Origin: Reticulitermes speratus
Lineage: Eukaryota > Arthropoda > Insecta > Blattodea > Rhinotermitidae
Assembly: GCA_021186555.1 (NCBI GenBank)
Contig: JAJKFL010000006.1
Span: 4,926,715-4,990,714, forward strand
Length of the DNA: 64,000 bases
Direction of reading: 5' to 3'
In this document: one piece after another, positions 1-12,600 of the stretch
Numbering within the stretch: the first letter of the stretch is position 1
How the letters are laid out: each line of letters begins with the position of its first letter
The notes under the pieces: generated by a model
The model's input: only the letters and a program-made list of their open reading frames with translations
Told to the model about the DNA's origin: nothing
Databases searched by the model: none
Program-made: the position numbers and the translations under genes

Positions 1-376
1 GTTTGTTCTGAGATCCACACAAAACACATAAATACAGTCCGTACCGCGCAGTAAACACACTCCATCTCAGTTATACAAACCAGTCAGTTAATGCTGTACA
101 GTGAAATAATCGCTGTTTGTTCTGAGATCCACACAAAACACATAAATACAGTCCGTACCGCGCAGTAAACACACTCCATCTCAGTTATACAAACCAGTCA
201 GTTAATGCTGTACAGTGAAATAATCGCTGTTTGTTCTGAGATCCACACAAAACACATAAATACAGTCCGTACCGCGCAGTAAACACACTCCGTCTCAGTT
301 ATACAAACCAGTCAGTTAATGCTGTACAGTGAAATAATCGCTGTTTGTTCTGAGATCCACACAAAACACATAAATA
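1..376. repeat. 114-bp tandem repeat, three full copies plus a partial
   Basis: A unit beginning GTTTGTTCTGAG recurs at 1, 115, 229 and 343, an exact 114-bp period with almost no divergence. The fourth copy breaks off near 376. The array probably continues left of the window. It lies in the trehalase intron just upstream of the first visible exon. Confidence 0.95.
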
Positions 377-457
377 CACTGTGTGGGCAGAACGTAAAAT
401 TTGTGAATGTTAAACGTAGTGGTACATATAGTAACCACTGGGCTTTAGAGGGTTAAT
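377..457. repeat. Dispersed repeat end shared with 39031-39116
   Basis: The stretch around GGTACATATAGTAACCACTG followed by GGGCTTTAGAGGGTTAATC is nearly repeated at 39076-39116. It looks like the end of an interspersed repeat of unknown class. It ends about 20 bp before the trehalase exon acceptor. Confidence 0.55.
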
Positions 458-477
458 CAAGCAATGTCCTGTTTCAG

Positions 478-643
478 TCCCATCTATTGCTATGGAGATC
501 TCCTCAAGACCGTGCAACTGGCGGAAATATACAATGATTCGAAGACGTTTGTGGACATGAAGCAAAGACAGCCGCCGGAGGAAACTCTTCAGCTGTTTGA
601 GGACTTCATTGCGCAGACGGGCGGTAACCCCAACAAAGATCAG
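478..643 (+). CDS. Treh: Trehalase exon (N-terminal part)
   Basis: The acceptor CTGTTTCAG ends at 477 and the donor GTACAG starts at 644. It encodes [20 protein letters not shown], then [15 protein letters not shown], the conserved N-terminal part of insect trehalases. The first base completes a codon from an exon left of the window. It ends in phase 0 and reads into VKEFVERTF of the next exon. Confidence 0.92.
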
Positions 644-3600
644 GTACAGGGGGCTCTCAGAATTAGTACTCGAATTTACCGTATGGCAGAGGTCAGGCTC
701 AGGCAGTGGTTAGTTAGCGGATTCTCGTCGCGGAGTCCCCGGGTTGAGTCTTAAGGGAGCCAATGTTCGTTACGTCGCTGAAGAAGCGGCTTGTGGCACT
801 GCGGCTTTCTCCATTATTCCGCCAGTACTCCGTACTCATGTATCATCCAGGACTGCTGCAGTAGGCCCAATTGTGCTCACAGTAGGCCTACCAACGATTA
901 TCTTACCTCATTCCTAAAACTAATCAAGATAGGGAATATACACAAACGTAAATATTCCGCTTTTACCCCATTTTAAGTCTGGTGTACCAGATAGAGTGTG
1001 GTTTCTACATATCCTAACAAAAGCGCTGCAAGCGACCATGATAGAAAGTGCGCCGAGAATAGGTGCCAATACTTGCAGAAACGCATGTAGATATTCATGT
1101 AAAGCAGTCTATATTTCGTCCGATATAAATGAAAATTTAAATGGTACAGCAGTTTTTCATAAAACCCTCGAAGATCAAATTTACTAAAATCCGTATAGTG
1201 GTTCTCTAGTTGTGTGCGTACGGACGGAAAGACAGACGGAGCGAGTTTAATAGGCACTCTGCAGAGCAATTAACGCGCCTAAAATGGTAAATGTAAAGTT
1301 GTTGCTTAAAATTTTGTGGGTTGTTGCCCGGCGTCAATTTTGGTGTATGAACAACGTTTCGGGATCACCTGTTTGTCCCATCTTCAGGGACAAACAAGTG
1401 ATCCCGAAAACTGACGCCGGGCAACAACCCAAAAAATTTTAAGCAAAAAATACGACTACGGCGGAAGCCTTCAATTACATATGTAAAGTTGTTATAATGC
1501 TTAATTAGGCACCGCTTCTTTAATACGTATGGTGTAGTGGAGAAATGACTCCACACATTCTTTATCTCGTCGGCACCAAATGCTTGTGGTTGGTCGGCCT
1601 CATTTTCCAGCTGCTTTTTCGCAGCCGACAAGCCCCCGGTACTAGTGGACAGGAAGCTGGGTGGGGCCCCAGATCCGGTCTGGACTGCGGAAAAACCTTC
1701 ATTCCCGCCGGGAATCGAATGCCTGTCATTTGGCCAGTTACTGTATTGATTGAGCTACCTCGGCTCTCGTTTTTAAATGTTTTTTGAAAGAGTTTCTCTA
1801 GCGCACTGGCTTCTGTTCTCACTTGCTGCAGATATAAATGTACTGTTGCTAACCTGTATGGCGTTGTAACACGTCGTACACGTACCTACGTTCTTGTGGC
1901 GTAATATTCGGCACGGCTGCGATTTCCACCTTTTTTTTTCTTTGAGGGCCCCGCAGCAGATGCTACGGACGCACCGCAGCCTTGAGGCTTATTGTGCAAC
2001 CCTGTGATGAAGATAATTAGTTTTTTTTTCCATGTTTCCGTGTAATGGACCACCGATGGAATGAAATTGACAGGGGAAAACTGAAGTACTCGGGGAAAAA
2101 CCTGTCTCAGTGCCACTTTGTCCACCACAAATCCCACATGGACAGCCGGGATTTTCTTTTTCAGGTGATCAACCAAAAAATTTATTGTCTCACTCATCAT
2201 TCTCTAAAGGCTAAGCCTTGTCGCTGCAACCACAGATGTCTGTCTTGTGCCAGTCTCTTCATTTCGGCGTAGGAGTTGCAAAAGAGTTCCTTCATCAGAG
2301 TCTTGATGTAAGAGAGCCTTGGTCGTCCTCTACTCTCCTTCCCCAACACTCTACCTTCCATGATGTTGGTAACAAAACCATTATGTCTCAACAAATGTCC
2401 AATAAGTTTGACTTTCCTCATTCCTACCACTCTTAATATTGTTCTCTTTTCATTGATTTCCTTCAGCACTTCTTCGTTGCTTTTTCTGTCCATCCAACTA
2501 GTTCTATTAACTCTTCTCCACAACCACATTTCAGCTGCTTCCAGCCTCTTTTTCTCTTGCCTTCCCAATGTCCACGTTTCACTTCTATATGTCATGACAC
2601 TCCACACATATGCCTTCCCAATGTCCACGTTTCACTTCCATATGTCATGACACTCCACACATATGCCTTCCCAATGTCCATGTTTCACTTCCATATGTCA
2701 TGACACTCCACACATATGCCTTCCCAATGTCCACGTTTCACTTCCATATGTCATGACACTCCACACATATGCCTTCCCAATGTCCACGTTTCACTTCCAT
2801 ATGTCATGACACTCCACACATATGCCTTCCCAATGTCCATGTTTCACTTCCATATGTCATGACACTCCACACATATGCCTTCCCAATGTCCATGTTTCAC
2901 TTCCATATGTCATGACACTCCACACATATGCCTTCCCAATGTCCACGTTTCACTTCCATATGTCATGACACTCCACACATATGCCTTCCCAATGTCCATG
3001 TTTCACTTCCATATGTCATGACACTCCACACATATGCCTTCCCAATGTCCATGTTTCACTTCCATATGTCATGACACTCCACACATATGCCTTCCCAATG
3101 TCCACGTTTCACTTCCATATGTCATGACACTCCACACATATGCCTTCCCAATGTCCATGTTTCACTTCCATATGTCATGACACTCCACACATATGCCTTC
3201 CCAATGTCCATGTTTCACTTCCATATGTCATGACACTCCACACATATGCCTTCCCAATGTCCATGTTTCACTTCCATATGTCATGACACTCCACACATAT
3301 GCCTTCCCAATGTCCATGTTTCACTTCCATATGTCATGACACTCCACACATATGCCTTCCCAATGTCCATGTTTCACTTCCATATGTCATGACACTCCAC
3401 ACATATGCCTTCCCAATGTCCATGTTTCACTTCCATATGTCATGACACTCCACACATATGCCTTCCCAATGTCCACGTTTCACTTCCATATGTCATGACA
3501 CTCCACACATGTGCCTTCCCAATGTCCACGTTTCACTTCTATATGTCATGACACTCCACACATATGCCTTCCCAATGTCCATGTTTCACTTCTATATGTC

Positions 3601-6600
3601 ATGACACTCCACACATATGCCTTCCCAATGTCCATGTTTCACTTCCATATGTCATGACACTCCACACATATGCCTTCCCAATGTCCATGTTTCACTTCCA
3701 TATGTCATGACACTCCACACATATGTCTTCCCAATATCCACGTTTCACTTCCATATGTCATGACACTCCACACATATGCCTTCCCAATGTCCATGTTTCA
3801 CTTCCATATGTCATGACACTCCACACATATGCCTTCCCAATATCCACGTTTCACTTCCATATGTCATGACACTCCACACATATGCCTTCCCAATGTCCAT
3901 GTTTCACTTCCATATGTCATGACACTCCACACGTATGCCTTACCAATGTCCACGTTTCACTTCCATATGTCATGACACTCCACACATGTGCCTTCCCAAT
4001 GTCCGTGTTTCACTTCTATATGTCATGACACTCCACACATATGCCTTCCCAATGTCCATGTTTCACTTCTATATGTCATGACACTCCACACATATGCCTT
4101 CCCAATGTCCATGTTTCACTTCCATATGTCATGACACTCCACACATATGCCTTCCCAATGTCCATGTTTCACTTCCATATGTCATGACACTCCACACATA
4201 TGCCTTCCCAATGTCCATGTTTCACTTCCATATGTCATGACACTCCACACATATGCCTTCCCAATGTCCATGTTTCACTTCCATATGTCATGACACTCCA
4301 CACATATGCCTTCCCAATGTCCATGTTTCACTTCCATATGTCATGAAACTCCACACATATGCCTTCCCAATGTCCATGTTTCACTTCCATATGTCATGAC
4401 ACTCCACACATATGCCTTCCCAATGTCCACGTTTCACTTCCATATGTGATGACACTCCACACATATGCCTTCCCAATGTCCATGTTTCACTTCCATATGT
4501 CATGACACTCCACACATATGCCTTCCCAATGTCCACGTTTCACTTCCATATGTCATGACACTCCACACATATGCCTTCCCAATGTCCACGTTTCACTTCT
4601 ATATGTCATGACACTCCACACATATGCCTTCCCAATGTCCATGTTTCACTTCTATATGTCATGACACTCCACACATATGCCTTCCCAATGTCCATGTTTC
4701 ACTTCCATATGTCATGACACTCCACACATATGCCTTCCCAATGTCCATGTTTCACTTCCATATGTCATGACACTCCACACATATGCCTTCCCAATATCCA
4801 CGTTTCACTTCCATATGTCATGACACTCCACACATATGCCTTCCCAATGTCCATGTTTCACTTCCATATGTCATGACACTCCACACATATGCCTTCCCAA
4901 TATCCACGTTTCACTTCCATATGTCATGACACTCCACACATATGCCTTCCCAATGTCCATGTTTCACTTCCATATGTCATGACACTCCACACGTATGCCT
5001 TACCAATGTCCACGTTTCACTTCCATATGTCATGACACTCCACACATGTGCCTTCCCAATGTCCGTGTTTCACTTCTATATGTCATGACACTCCACACAT
5101 ATGCCTTCCCAATGTCCATGTTTCACTTCTATATGTCATGACACTCCACACATATGCCTTCCCAATGTCCGTGTTTCACTTCCATATGTCATGACACTCC
5201 ACACATATGCCTTCCCAATGTCCATGTTTCACTTCCATATGTCATGACACTCCACACATATGCCTTCCCAATGTCCATGTTTCACTTCCATATGTCATGA
5301 CACTCCACACATATGCCTTCCCAATGTCCATGTTTCACTTCCATATGTCATGACACTCCATACTTCCAAGGTAGCAAAATTCTTCTACTTCTCTTACTTT
5401 GTCAATCCCTATTCTTACTTGCTCAGTTCTTCCCTGACTCTTTTTACATATTTTCGTAACCTTAGTCTTTGCTTTGTTTATCCTAAGTTTGTATTCGATT
5501 AAAACCTTTTCTAGTATCTGTAACATATTATTCATATCTTTCTCTCAATCCGCAAGGATCGCAGTGTCATTTTCAAATCGTATACTATGTATCTGCTTCC
5601 CATTTATGTGGATACCTTTTGTCTTCTGTTTCATCATAGTAATTGCTTCTTCTATAAACATGTTGAATAAATAAGGTGAGAGAGGGCATCCTTGTCTCAC
5701 TAGAGAAACAAATAAGGAAGAGATAATGAAAGTAATTTTGTTTGTCAGACACGTATACAGTGCATGATTTAAGCCATGTGTAGAAATGTACGCAGCATTC
5801 TACAGCCAAGTATGTACGTAAATATTATGCTGTCTAATTTCAAGGAGTGTCTGCACCAGAAAATATCATGCTTTATGCAATTTCCTATGCAGGTTTATTG
5901 CGACTGACTGGTAAATGAGTGTTCAAACTGTCTGGGCCTGCTCCTGGAGTTAGCAAGCTTCCATACTGTTGCCACATTTCAATAGCCTTGTTCAGTGGCG
6001 GACTGGCCAGGGTGTCAGCTTGCCCGATGGCAAGTGGGCCCCCTTAAACATTAGACAATATGTTAAAAATGTTAATGACCTTTTAGTAGCTTGAAAATAT
6101 AATAGAAGTTCCAATATTATTACTGGCTGCAACTAAAATTTACGTTGTATTGCTATTTTGATAAAATATTTTTAATAAAATCCACCATTTATTTAAAATT
6201 AAAAAAATAATTTAAAAATTAAATTGTAACAATCTCTATTTACATTTAGTATCTACTGTATACTGCTAGTAATATGTACAATATATGTACACTGTAATTA
6301 CTAAAAAATATACATTTATTTCGCAAAAATTTTAATTGTACCTTTTTTTCAACTTATGTATTTTTTGAAAATTTTATTTATTTCTTATAAAAATTAAATT
6401 ATAGCCTTATAGTTGTGGGTGGGCCCCCTTTGTCTCCTGGCAACCAATATTTTTAGACCCAGTCTGCCACTGGCCTTGTTCACTATAACTTCTGCAGTTT
6501 CTTCTGGTATGTTTCTCAGGCAGTTCAGAACATATCAGTCATCAAACACTTCAGTAAATTTTGTCTTAAGATCCTCAAAATAACAACAGCAACAAACACC

Positions 6601-9600
6601 AAAATCTTGCATGAACCACCAGTCAGTTTATCCCATGTCTTACCAAGTGACGATTCACTTACTCGTATTATTCCAGCAAAACATGAACAAAGCCAATTCT
6701 GTAATTGTATTGCATTCAGAGCTCCAATACTAAGCAGATGGTTAAAAAGTATCTGATCCTCCTTTTCTAACAAGTTCCTGGTATATTCTGTTAATTTTGG
6801 CACATCACTGTAGAATTTAAGATAAAACACCAACAAAATGCACAACTTATAAGGTGCAGATTAGCTCCTTATATCATGATTTTACCCTACGCGTTTCAGC
6901 TCTTCGTGAGCCATCATCAGGGGTAGGGTAAAATCATGATATAAGGAGCTAATCTGCACCTTATAAGTTGTGCATTTTGTTGGTGTTTTATCTTAAATAA
7001 TAAAAATGCACGGTGAATTAAGATTAAAGACTGTAGAATTTGTCAACAAACTGAAAGAATCCCTTTGAGATCCAATATACAGGGTATACACAAAAGAATG
7101 GTGCGGTTTTTTATAGTGAAAACTATTGAAACCGCACCATTCGTTTGTGTATATCTTGTATATCAACATTGTCATCAAATACATTTAGAAGGGACTGTGA
7201 AATGGAACACAAACTTTGGTAGAAATAATTATCTAACTGGGTATTCCAATCATACTTAAGTCTCCCAGTTTCTAATAACCCCATTGAGAGGAATAATTGT
7301 GGTTTGTGTGTCTGGCCACTTGCTATTCTCATAAAGTAAAGAGAATGCACCAAATCATTGTATTCTTTTTGCCTCTGCTGCATAACCAATTTATGGCTAT
7401 CCACATGTATTGGTGCAACATCAAGAAGCACTTTCCACACCAAGTTTCTGTATATTCCAGGTACCGGAAACCTCAAACAAAACTGCTGTAACTTCACTTT
7501 ATCTAGAGTCTTATTATCTTTAAGGAGAATTTCTAATGACTTCTTCTCCTCAACGCTTTTAAATCCTACTTTTTCATAGTAAGACGAACGAAAGTTACGC
7601 TCGTCTGTCGCCATTGTGCAATACAGCTGCCATTCATGTCTCACCTCCTATAATGAAATTAGACAATGTGACATCGTTGTGTTACACTAGGCAACAACTT
7701 TATCTTACATTCGAGAAATCTTACACAATATGTAACTTCGATATGTGGTAGTACGTCATTTAACGTTTACACCTACTATAACTGCAAAGTAACGCCTCAC
7801 TAATGTCACTCATACTAAATTCCTGTATTACACAATAAACCAAAAAACACACCACCATTCCTCACAAATATACGACGTCACTGCGTATTTCAAACGTTTG
7901 TCTTGTCAGAAGCGAAACTGTCGTCGGTCACATGCATTATTATTACCCACACTGACTTTGTAAACGTACTTGTCGAACCCGGGCCTCCGCGGTGAGAGGC
8001 CGGCGACTAACCGCCTGAGCCATGGCACTGCCTTAACCTTCACCTGCAAACATGCTGATGCAGCACTAATTTAATGACATTAATTGTAAGGTAGAGCGGA
8101 GAGTCAGTTATTTTCTTGAGGGTTACCGTCTCCTGGCTTGTGACGCCGTGTATCATGTTAAATGCGTACAGATGCTTCAGAAGAAAACTTATTGCCCTTG
8201 TCTTCTGGGTGGTAGTCACTTATTCCCTGAAGATGGAGGCGTTATGTTACTGCGAAACGTTGGTAACATTAACTGTACGGTTTCATAATCCAAGAGACCA
8301 CGTTATGAATCTTCACTGTCGTAAAAACAGTCAAATATTACACGCTATTTTATGTAAACTTTCATTACGAAAGTTAGTCAGTAACCGTTCGGGACTTGAA
8401 GCAATGAACGTGTGGACAGAGTGGCCTGCAGACGTTAAATCCACATAACGTGTGGACAGAGTGGCCTGCAGACGTTAAATCCACATAACGTGTGTACATA
8501 GTGGCCTGCAGACGTTAAATCCACATAACGTGTGGACAGAGTGGCCTGCAGACGTTAAATCCACATAACGTGTGGACAGAGTGGCCTGCAGACGTTAAAT
8601 CCACATAACGTGTGGACAGAGTGGCCTGCAGACGTTAAATCCACATAACGTGTGGACAGAGTGACCTGCAGACGTTAAATCCACATAACGTGTGGACAGA
8701 GTGGCCTGCAGACGTTAAATCCACATAACGTGTGGACAGAGTGGCCTGCAGACGTTAAATCCACATAATGTGTGTACATAGTGGCCTGCAGACGTTAAAT
8801 CCACATAACGTGTGGACAGAGTGGCCTGCAGACGTTAAATTCCACTAAATAGTGTGGACAGAGTGGCCTGCAGACGTTAAATCCACATAATGTGTGGACA
8901 GAGTGGCCTGCAGACGTTAAATCCACATAATGTGTTGGCAGAGTGGCCTGCAGACGTTAAATCCACATAACGTATGGACAGAGTGGCCTGCAGACGTTAA
9001 ATCCACATAACGTGTGGACAGAGTGGCCTGCAGACGTTAAATCCACATAACGTGTGGACAGAGTGGCCTGCAGTCGTTAAATCCACATAACGTGTGGACA
9101 GAGTGGCCTGCAGACGTTAAATCCACATAACGTGTGGACAGAGTGGCCTGCAGACGTTAAATCCACATAACGTTCTCATTTTACGCCTTTCTTTGCGAAA
9201 GGACATATGAAATATTTACACGGACATGTGTAAATGTAAGGCTACAATTCCTTATACTCTACGTCAACATGACGCATCAGTACTTGCCACTGAAATGCTT
9301 GGCACGTTGATCTTGTTATATAATTTTCTATTTATCAAACAATTGCCATAAAGAGCTGCTTATTTTTTTAAAAAACCCTTGTTAACGGTACCAAATTCAA
9401 GACCCAGTCCTTGAACGTGTGTGTCACCGCGCAAACAATAGCAGTAGTGTTGTACAGCCACAATGTTTCACTGTCAGTTGACGGTGTCAAGTTTAGCGAT
9501 AAATACGTGTACCGCCAGCTTTAACACCAAAACCCTGCATTCAGTATACAGTGCAGCCTGTTTATGCGCTATGATTCTTACAGTACAGCTACTATTTCCC

Positions 9601-12600
9601 AATACAGTATTAACCCGCTGGGTTTTCTAATGGCTACGGACAGTTTTTTTCTGTGAAGTTCGAACTGAGTCTTTATGTAGGCTATAGCGTGTAATCATTT
9701 GTCTTGAAGCGGATGACATTATCAGCATCCGTTGACGTCGTGGACACAACGGATGCCACCAAAACCTGATAGTTGCCATCATGTTCATGTCTGCAACATA
9801 AATCAGGAGAAGGTGAAGCAGGCTTGCCTACATACACACTGTGACACCGTGTACTCCGGTAGGTGGTTACACCCTACCAGACTACACGGTGTTATAACCC
9901 AAAGCGTCGCAATATCATTCTTCATTCCCTTGAAATCCACAGTTTCGGACGTTGTTAGCCCCCCCGAAGATTCTGGTAATTTCGATCGAGCGCCCAGAGC
10001 TCACAAAGTATGATGACGTAATCACCGAAGTACATTAAACAGTTCAGTTGATGCTCAATACAGTAAGACATTTTTGTGCTGTTTGTCTGGCTAATGCAAC
10101 TGTTGGCACTTTTCGTTCTAAACAGCCACTTCTCTGTTACTGTCTGTATGTCCTCTTTAGTTTATATCTCTCTCTATAACTGTCATGATCACTTCTGCTT
10201 ACATTTTAATGATCATGACTTGCACCATATGGCTATTTAACGGCGTTAATAAATGTGGAACGGATTTTGTTAATGGCGATAATAAGGCTGTCCCGTTATA
10301 TGCCAGCAGGCACAGAGCGCAGGTATAAGTACAGCTCTACCCATACTCGACCCTGGCGCTAGAATAGGGTGGGTGATCAGCTCCACGTCCCGGCCGCTTT
10401 ACTCGCGGGAAAGACTCGGTACCGATTGTATAGGAGGCTAGGTGGGACCCAGGGCCGGTCTGGACGGGTACGGAAATTCTTTCCCTCACCGGGGTTCGAA
10501 CCCCGTACTGACCAGCCCGTAGCGAGTCGCTATAGCGACAGTGCCTTCCCGGCAATGGCGATAATACCCATAAACATAAACATAAGCGAGGCCGTTTCAG
10601 TGTGTGGACGTAGGGTAAATATTGCCAAATGCGTAAAAGTGATATTAGTGAATTGTATTTTAATTTTATTGAGATCATGCCGTTGTGTTTTGTGGCGCGC
10701 TCATATTCCGTGCGACACAACCACGTGTCTGTTCAAGAACAAAGCGGCCAGGGCGTGGCGTTGACCACCCGCCCCCATCTGTCGCCGAGGTTAAGAACGA
10801 GTAGAACTATACTTCTATTCCCCTTCTGTTCCTGCATGTAATGTGACAGGATGACCTTTACCTTTACATTATACAGTGATACCTCGGCTAACGAGTGACC
10901 CTGCTAACGAATTTTTCGGCTAACGAAGATTTTTTTCGCTGTTTTTCGGGCTCGGCTAACGAATATGTTTAGTGTGGATGCTCGCGCTAACATAAAGCAG
11001 CAAACATGAACGGTCGGGCCATTCCAGGAGCTTATCTTTTCCGTCTGTATGTGTGTGACAAAGAGATGAGCTGATCACATCACATAGGGGAGACCCACCA
11101 AAACCCGAACTGGGTTAGTTTGTAAGGGTTCGAACAGCGGTACAAGATTTCTATAGAAGACGCTACGAAATCAACGTTTCGGGTAACGAAGATTTCGGCT
11201 AACGAATGTGATTCCGGAACGAATTATCTTCGTTAGCCGAGGTATCACTGTACTAGTCGTACTTCTTTCGGCAGAAAGAAAGGACCGAACACTCTTTGTT
11301 TGTGTAGGACAAAAAAGACATTGAACTTGGGGACTCTCTTGTACCTTCAGTCCCTGCGCGTGGAGTGTTGCTCCCCGAAACTGTAACGCTATTTCGGTTA
11401 ACGTGCCCGGACAGACGGACGATGATGACGTCACTGAACACAGTTTTGGCCATAAGAATATCGCCATGCTTAAGTTCTCAAAGAACGTCACAGCAAAATG
11501 TGGGCTGTTGTGTGTTGCAAAAATCTCAAAACGAGTTCGTAGAATTTTGTGCGATGTCGACTGTGTTTGTTTGTCGAACAGCTTGTGTTGTCGATGTAAC
11601 TGTATTGGCCCGTGCGTTATTCTTCTTAACTCGGTGTGTTGCGGCCAGGCAGCGGCCTTACTTTTGTGCAGAACGCCTGCAACTACCTTTAGACTACCCG
11701 TCTCACGCACCTGGCAGAGGGGTTGCTACACCAACATAAGGCGCTCAGCCTTACCTGTAAAAAGGCAGTGCATTGATACAAGTCGAAAATACATCACCCA
11801 TATTAGGTCAGGACGGCCATATCCGAAATCCAACCTCAAAAAACTTACTAACACCAACAAATGAATACGCAACGTGTATTAGAAACCCCTACATATGCTT
11901 CGACAAACCTTTGTCATCATCAGGGGGTTCAAGCAAAGGTGTACAAGAACTTCGCAACCATTTACATGTTGAAAATATCACACATTAGAAATTCAAAACA
12001 TCAAATTCATAGTCATAATTCATAAAATACGATGTTAAAATATTAGATTTTAAGGTAAAGCAATCCCATTACAGACCTGGACAGGCCCTTAGGGGTTCCA
12101 GGAGTTTCAGGCTCCCAGATTTCTAGATAATCGGCACATGAAAGTGGTAAGGTTGTCAGCCCTACGAACCGGCCGCCTTTACCCCCCTCCCTACCCCCAG
12201 GAGGTATCCCTGGTACTCATTTCTGTTAGAGGTTGTGTCGACCCCAGGGCCATAGTGCGGCCGGAAGGATTAGGTCAATGAAAAATCCCAATGACCGCAT
12301 CGGGAATCGAACCCGCGACCTTCCGGCTTACATGTAGTATAAGTACTGTGATTTAAATGGTTCAGAGGTTAAAGTGCAGTGGAGTTCAGTAATTAGATAA
12401 GCTGACGTACACTTGAGTCTGAGGAATAAATGTGTGTGTGTGTTGCGAGGAACAAGCAGTTGAGTTATTGTAGTGAATCTGCAATGTATTGTGAGAGAAA
12501 CTGAACTAATGTAAGCTGTGCAAAGTCCGTTAAAGCTGGAATCACATCATGTTCAGGCAGTAAGTGACAGACAGACAGACGTTGAATATCAGCATGTCGC

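Larger units (their letters stand above)
2165..5710 (-). mobile_element. 5'-truncated non-LTR retrotransposon (RTE/BovB-like) carrying an internal minisatellite
   Basis: Minus-strand reverse-transcriptase remnants run from [18 protein letters not shown] at about 5705, through IHSIRF and the altered active-site box, [20 protein letters not shown], and VEEFCYLGS at about 5365. They resume after the 53-bp array with [17 protein letters not shown] and [14 protein letters not shown], ending in a stop at 2197. The 5' part (endonuclease, start of RT) is absent. The element is dead: it has stops, frame breaks, an altered active-site box and the array in mid-ORF. Confidence 0.85.
5885..7614 (-). pseudogene. 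TBC1D7: Intronless TBC1D7-like pseudogene split by three transposons
   Basis: TBC1D7 is the third subunit of the TSC1-TSC2 complex that restrains mTORC1. From an ATG at 7614 the minus strand reads [35 protein letters not shown], then [20 protein letters not shown]-type linker sequence, [18 protein letters not shown] and, after the hAT insertion, [15 protein letters not shown] to a stop at 5885. This covers the whole family length without introns. It is interrupted by a mariner-type MITE (7080-7158), a fold-back hammerhead element (6819-7029) and a hAT MITE (5993-6472). A frameshift and an in-frame TGA occur near FTEVFDD. It is probably a processed retrocopy, though no poly(A) tail is visible. 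It lies antisense in a trehalase intron. Confidence 0.85.

Noticed and set aside
5985..6480. 3' UTR of TBC1D7
   Set aside because: Flanking 8-bp duplications and inverted ends show a hAT insertion; TBC1D7 coding sequence continues on the far side.
8409..9170. Regular 40-bp repeats resembling a CRISPR array
   Set aside because: Units are contiguous with no unique spacers, and the surroundings are an animal intron; it is a minisatellite.
9732..10013. 93-codon ORF in the first trehalase intron
   Set aside because: It overlaps degraded palindrome-family sequence and has no homology I recognise.
11171..11864. Overlapping long ORFs on both strands
   Set aside because: No domain, no splice context, mirrored openness on both strands of a GC-richer stretch; no gene supported.
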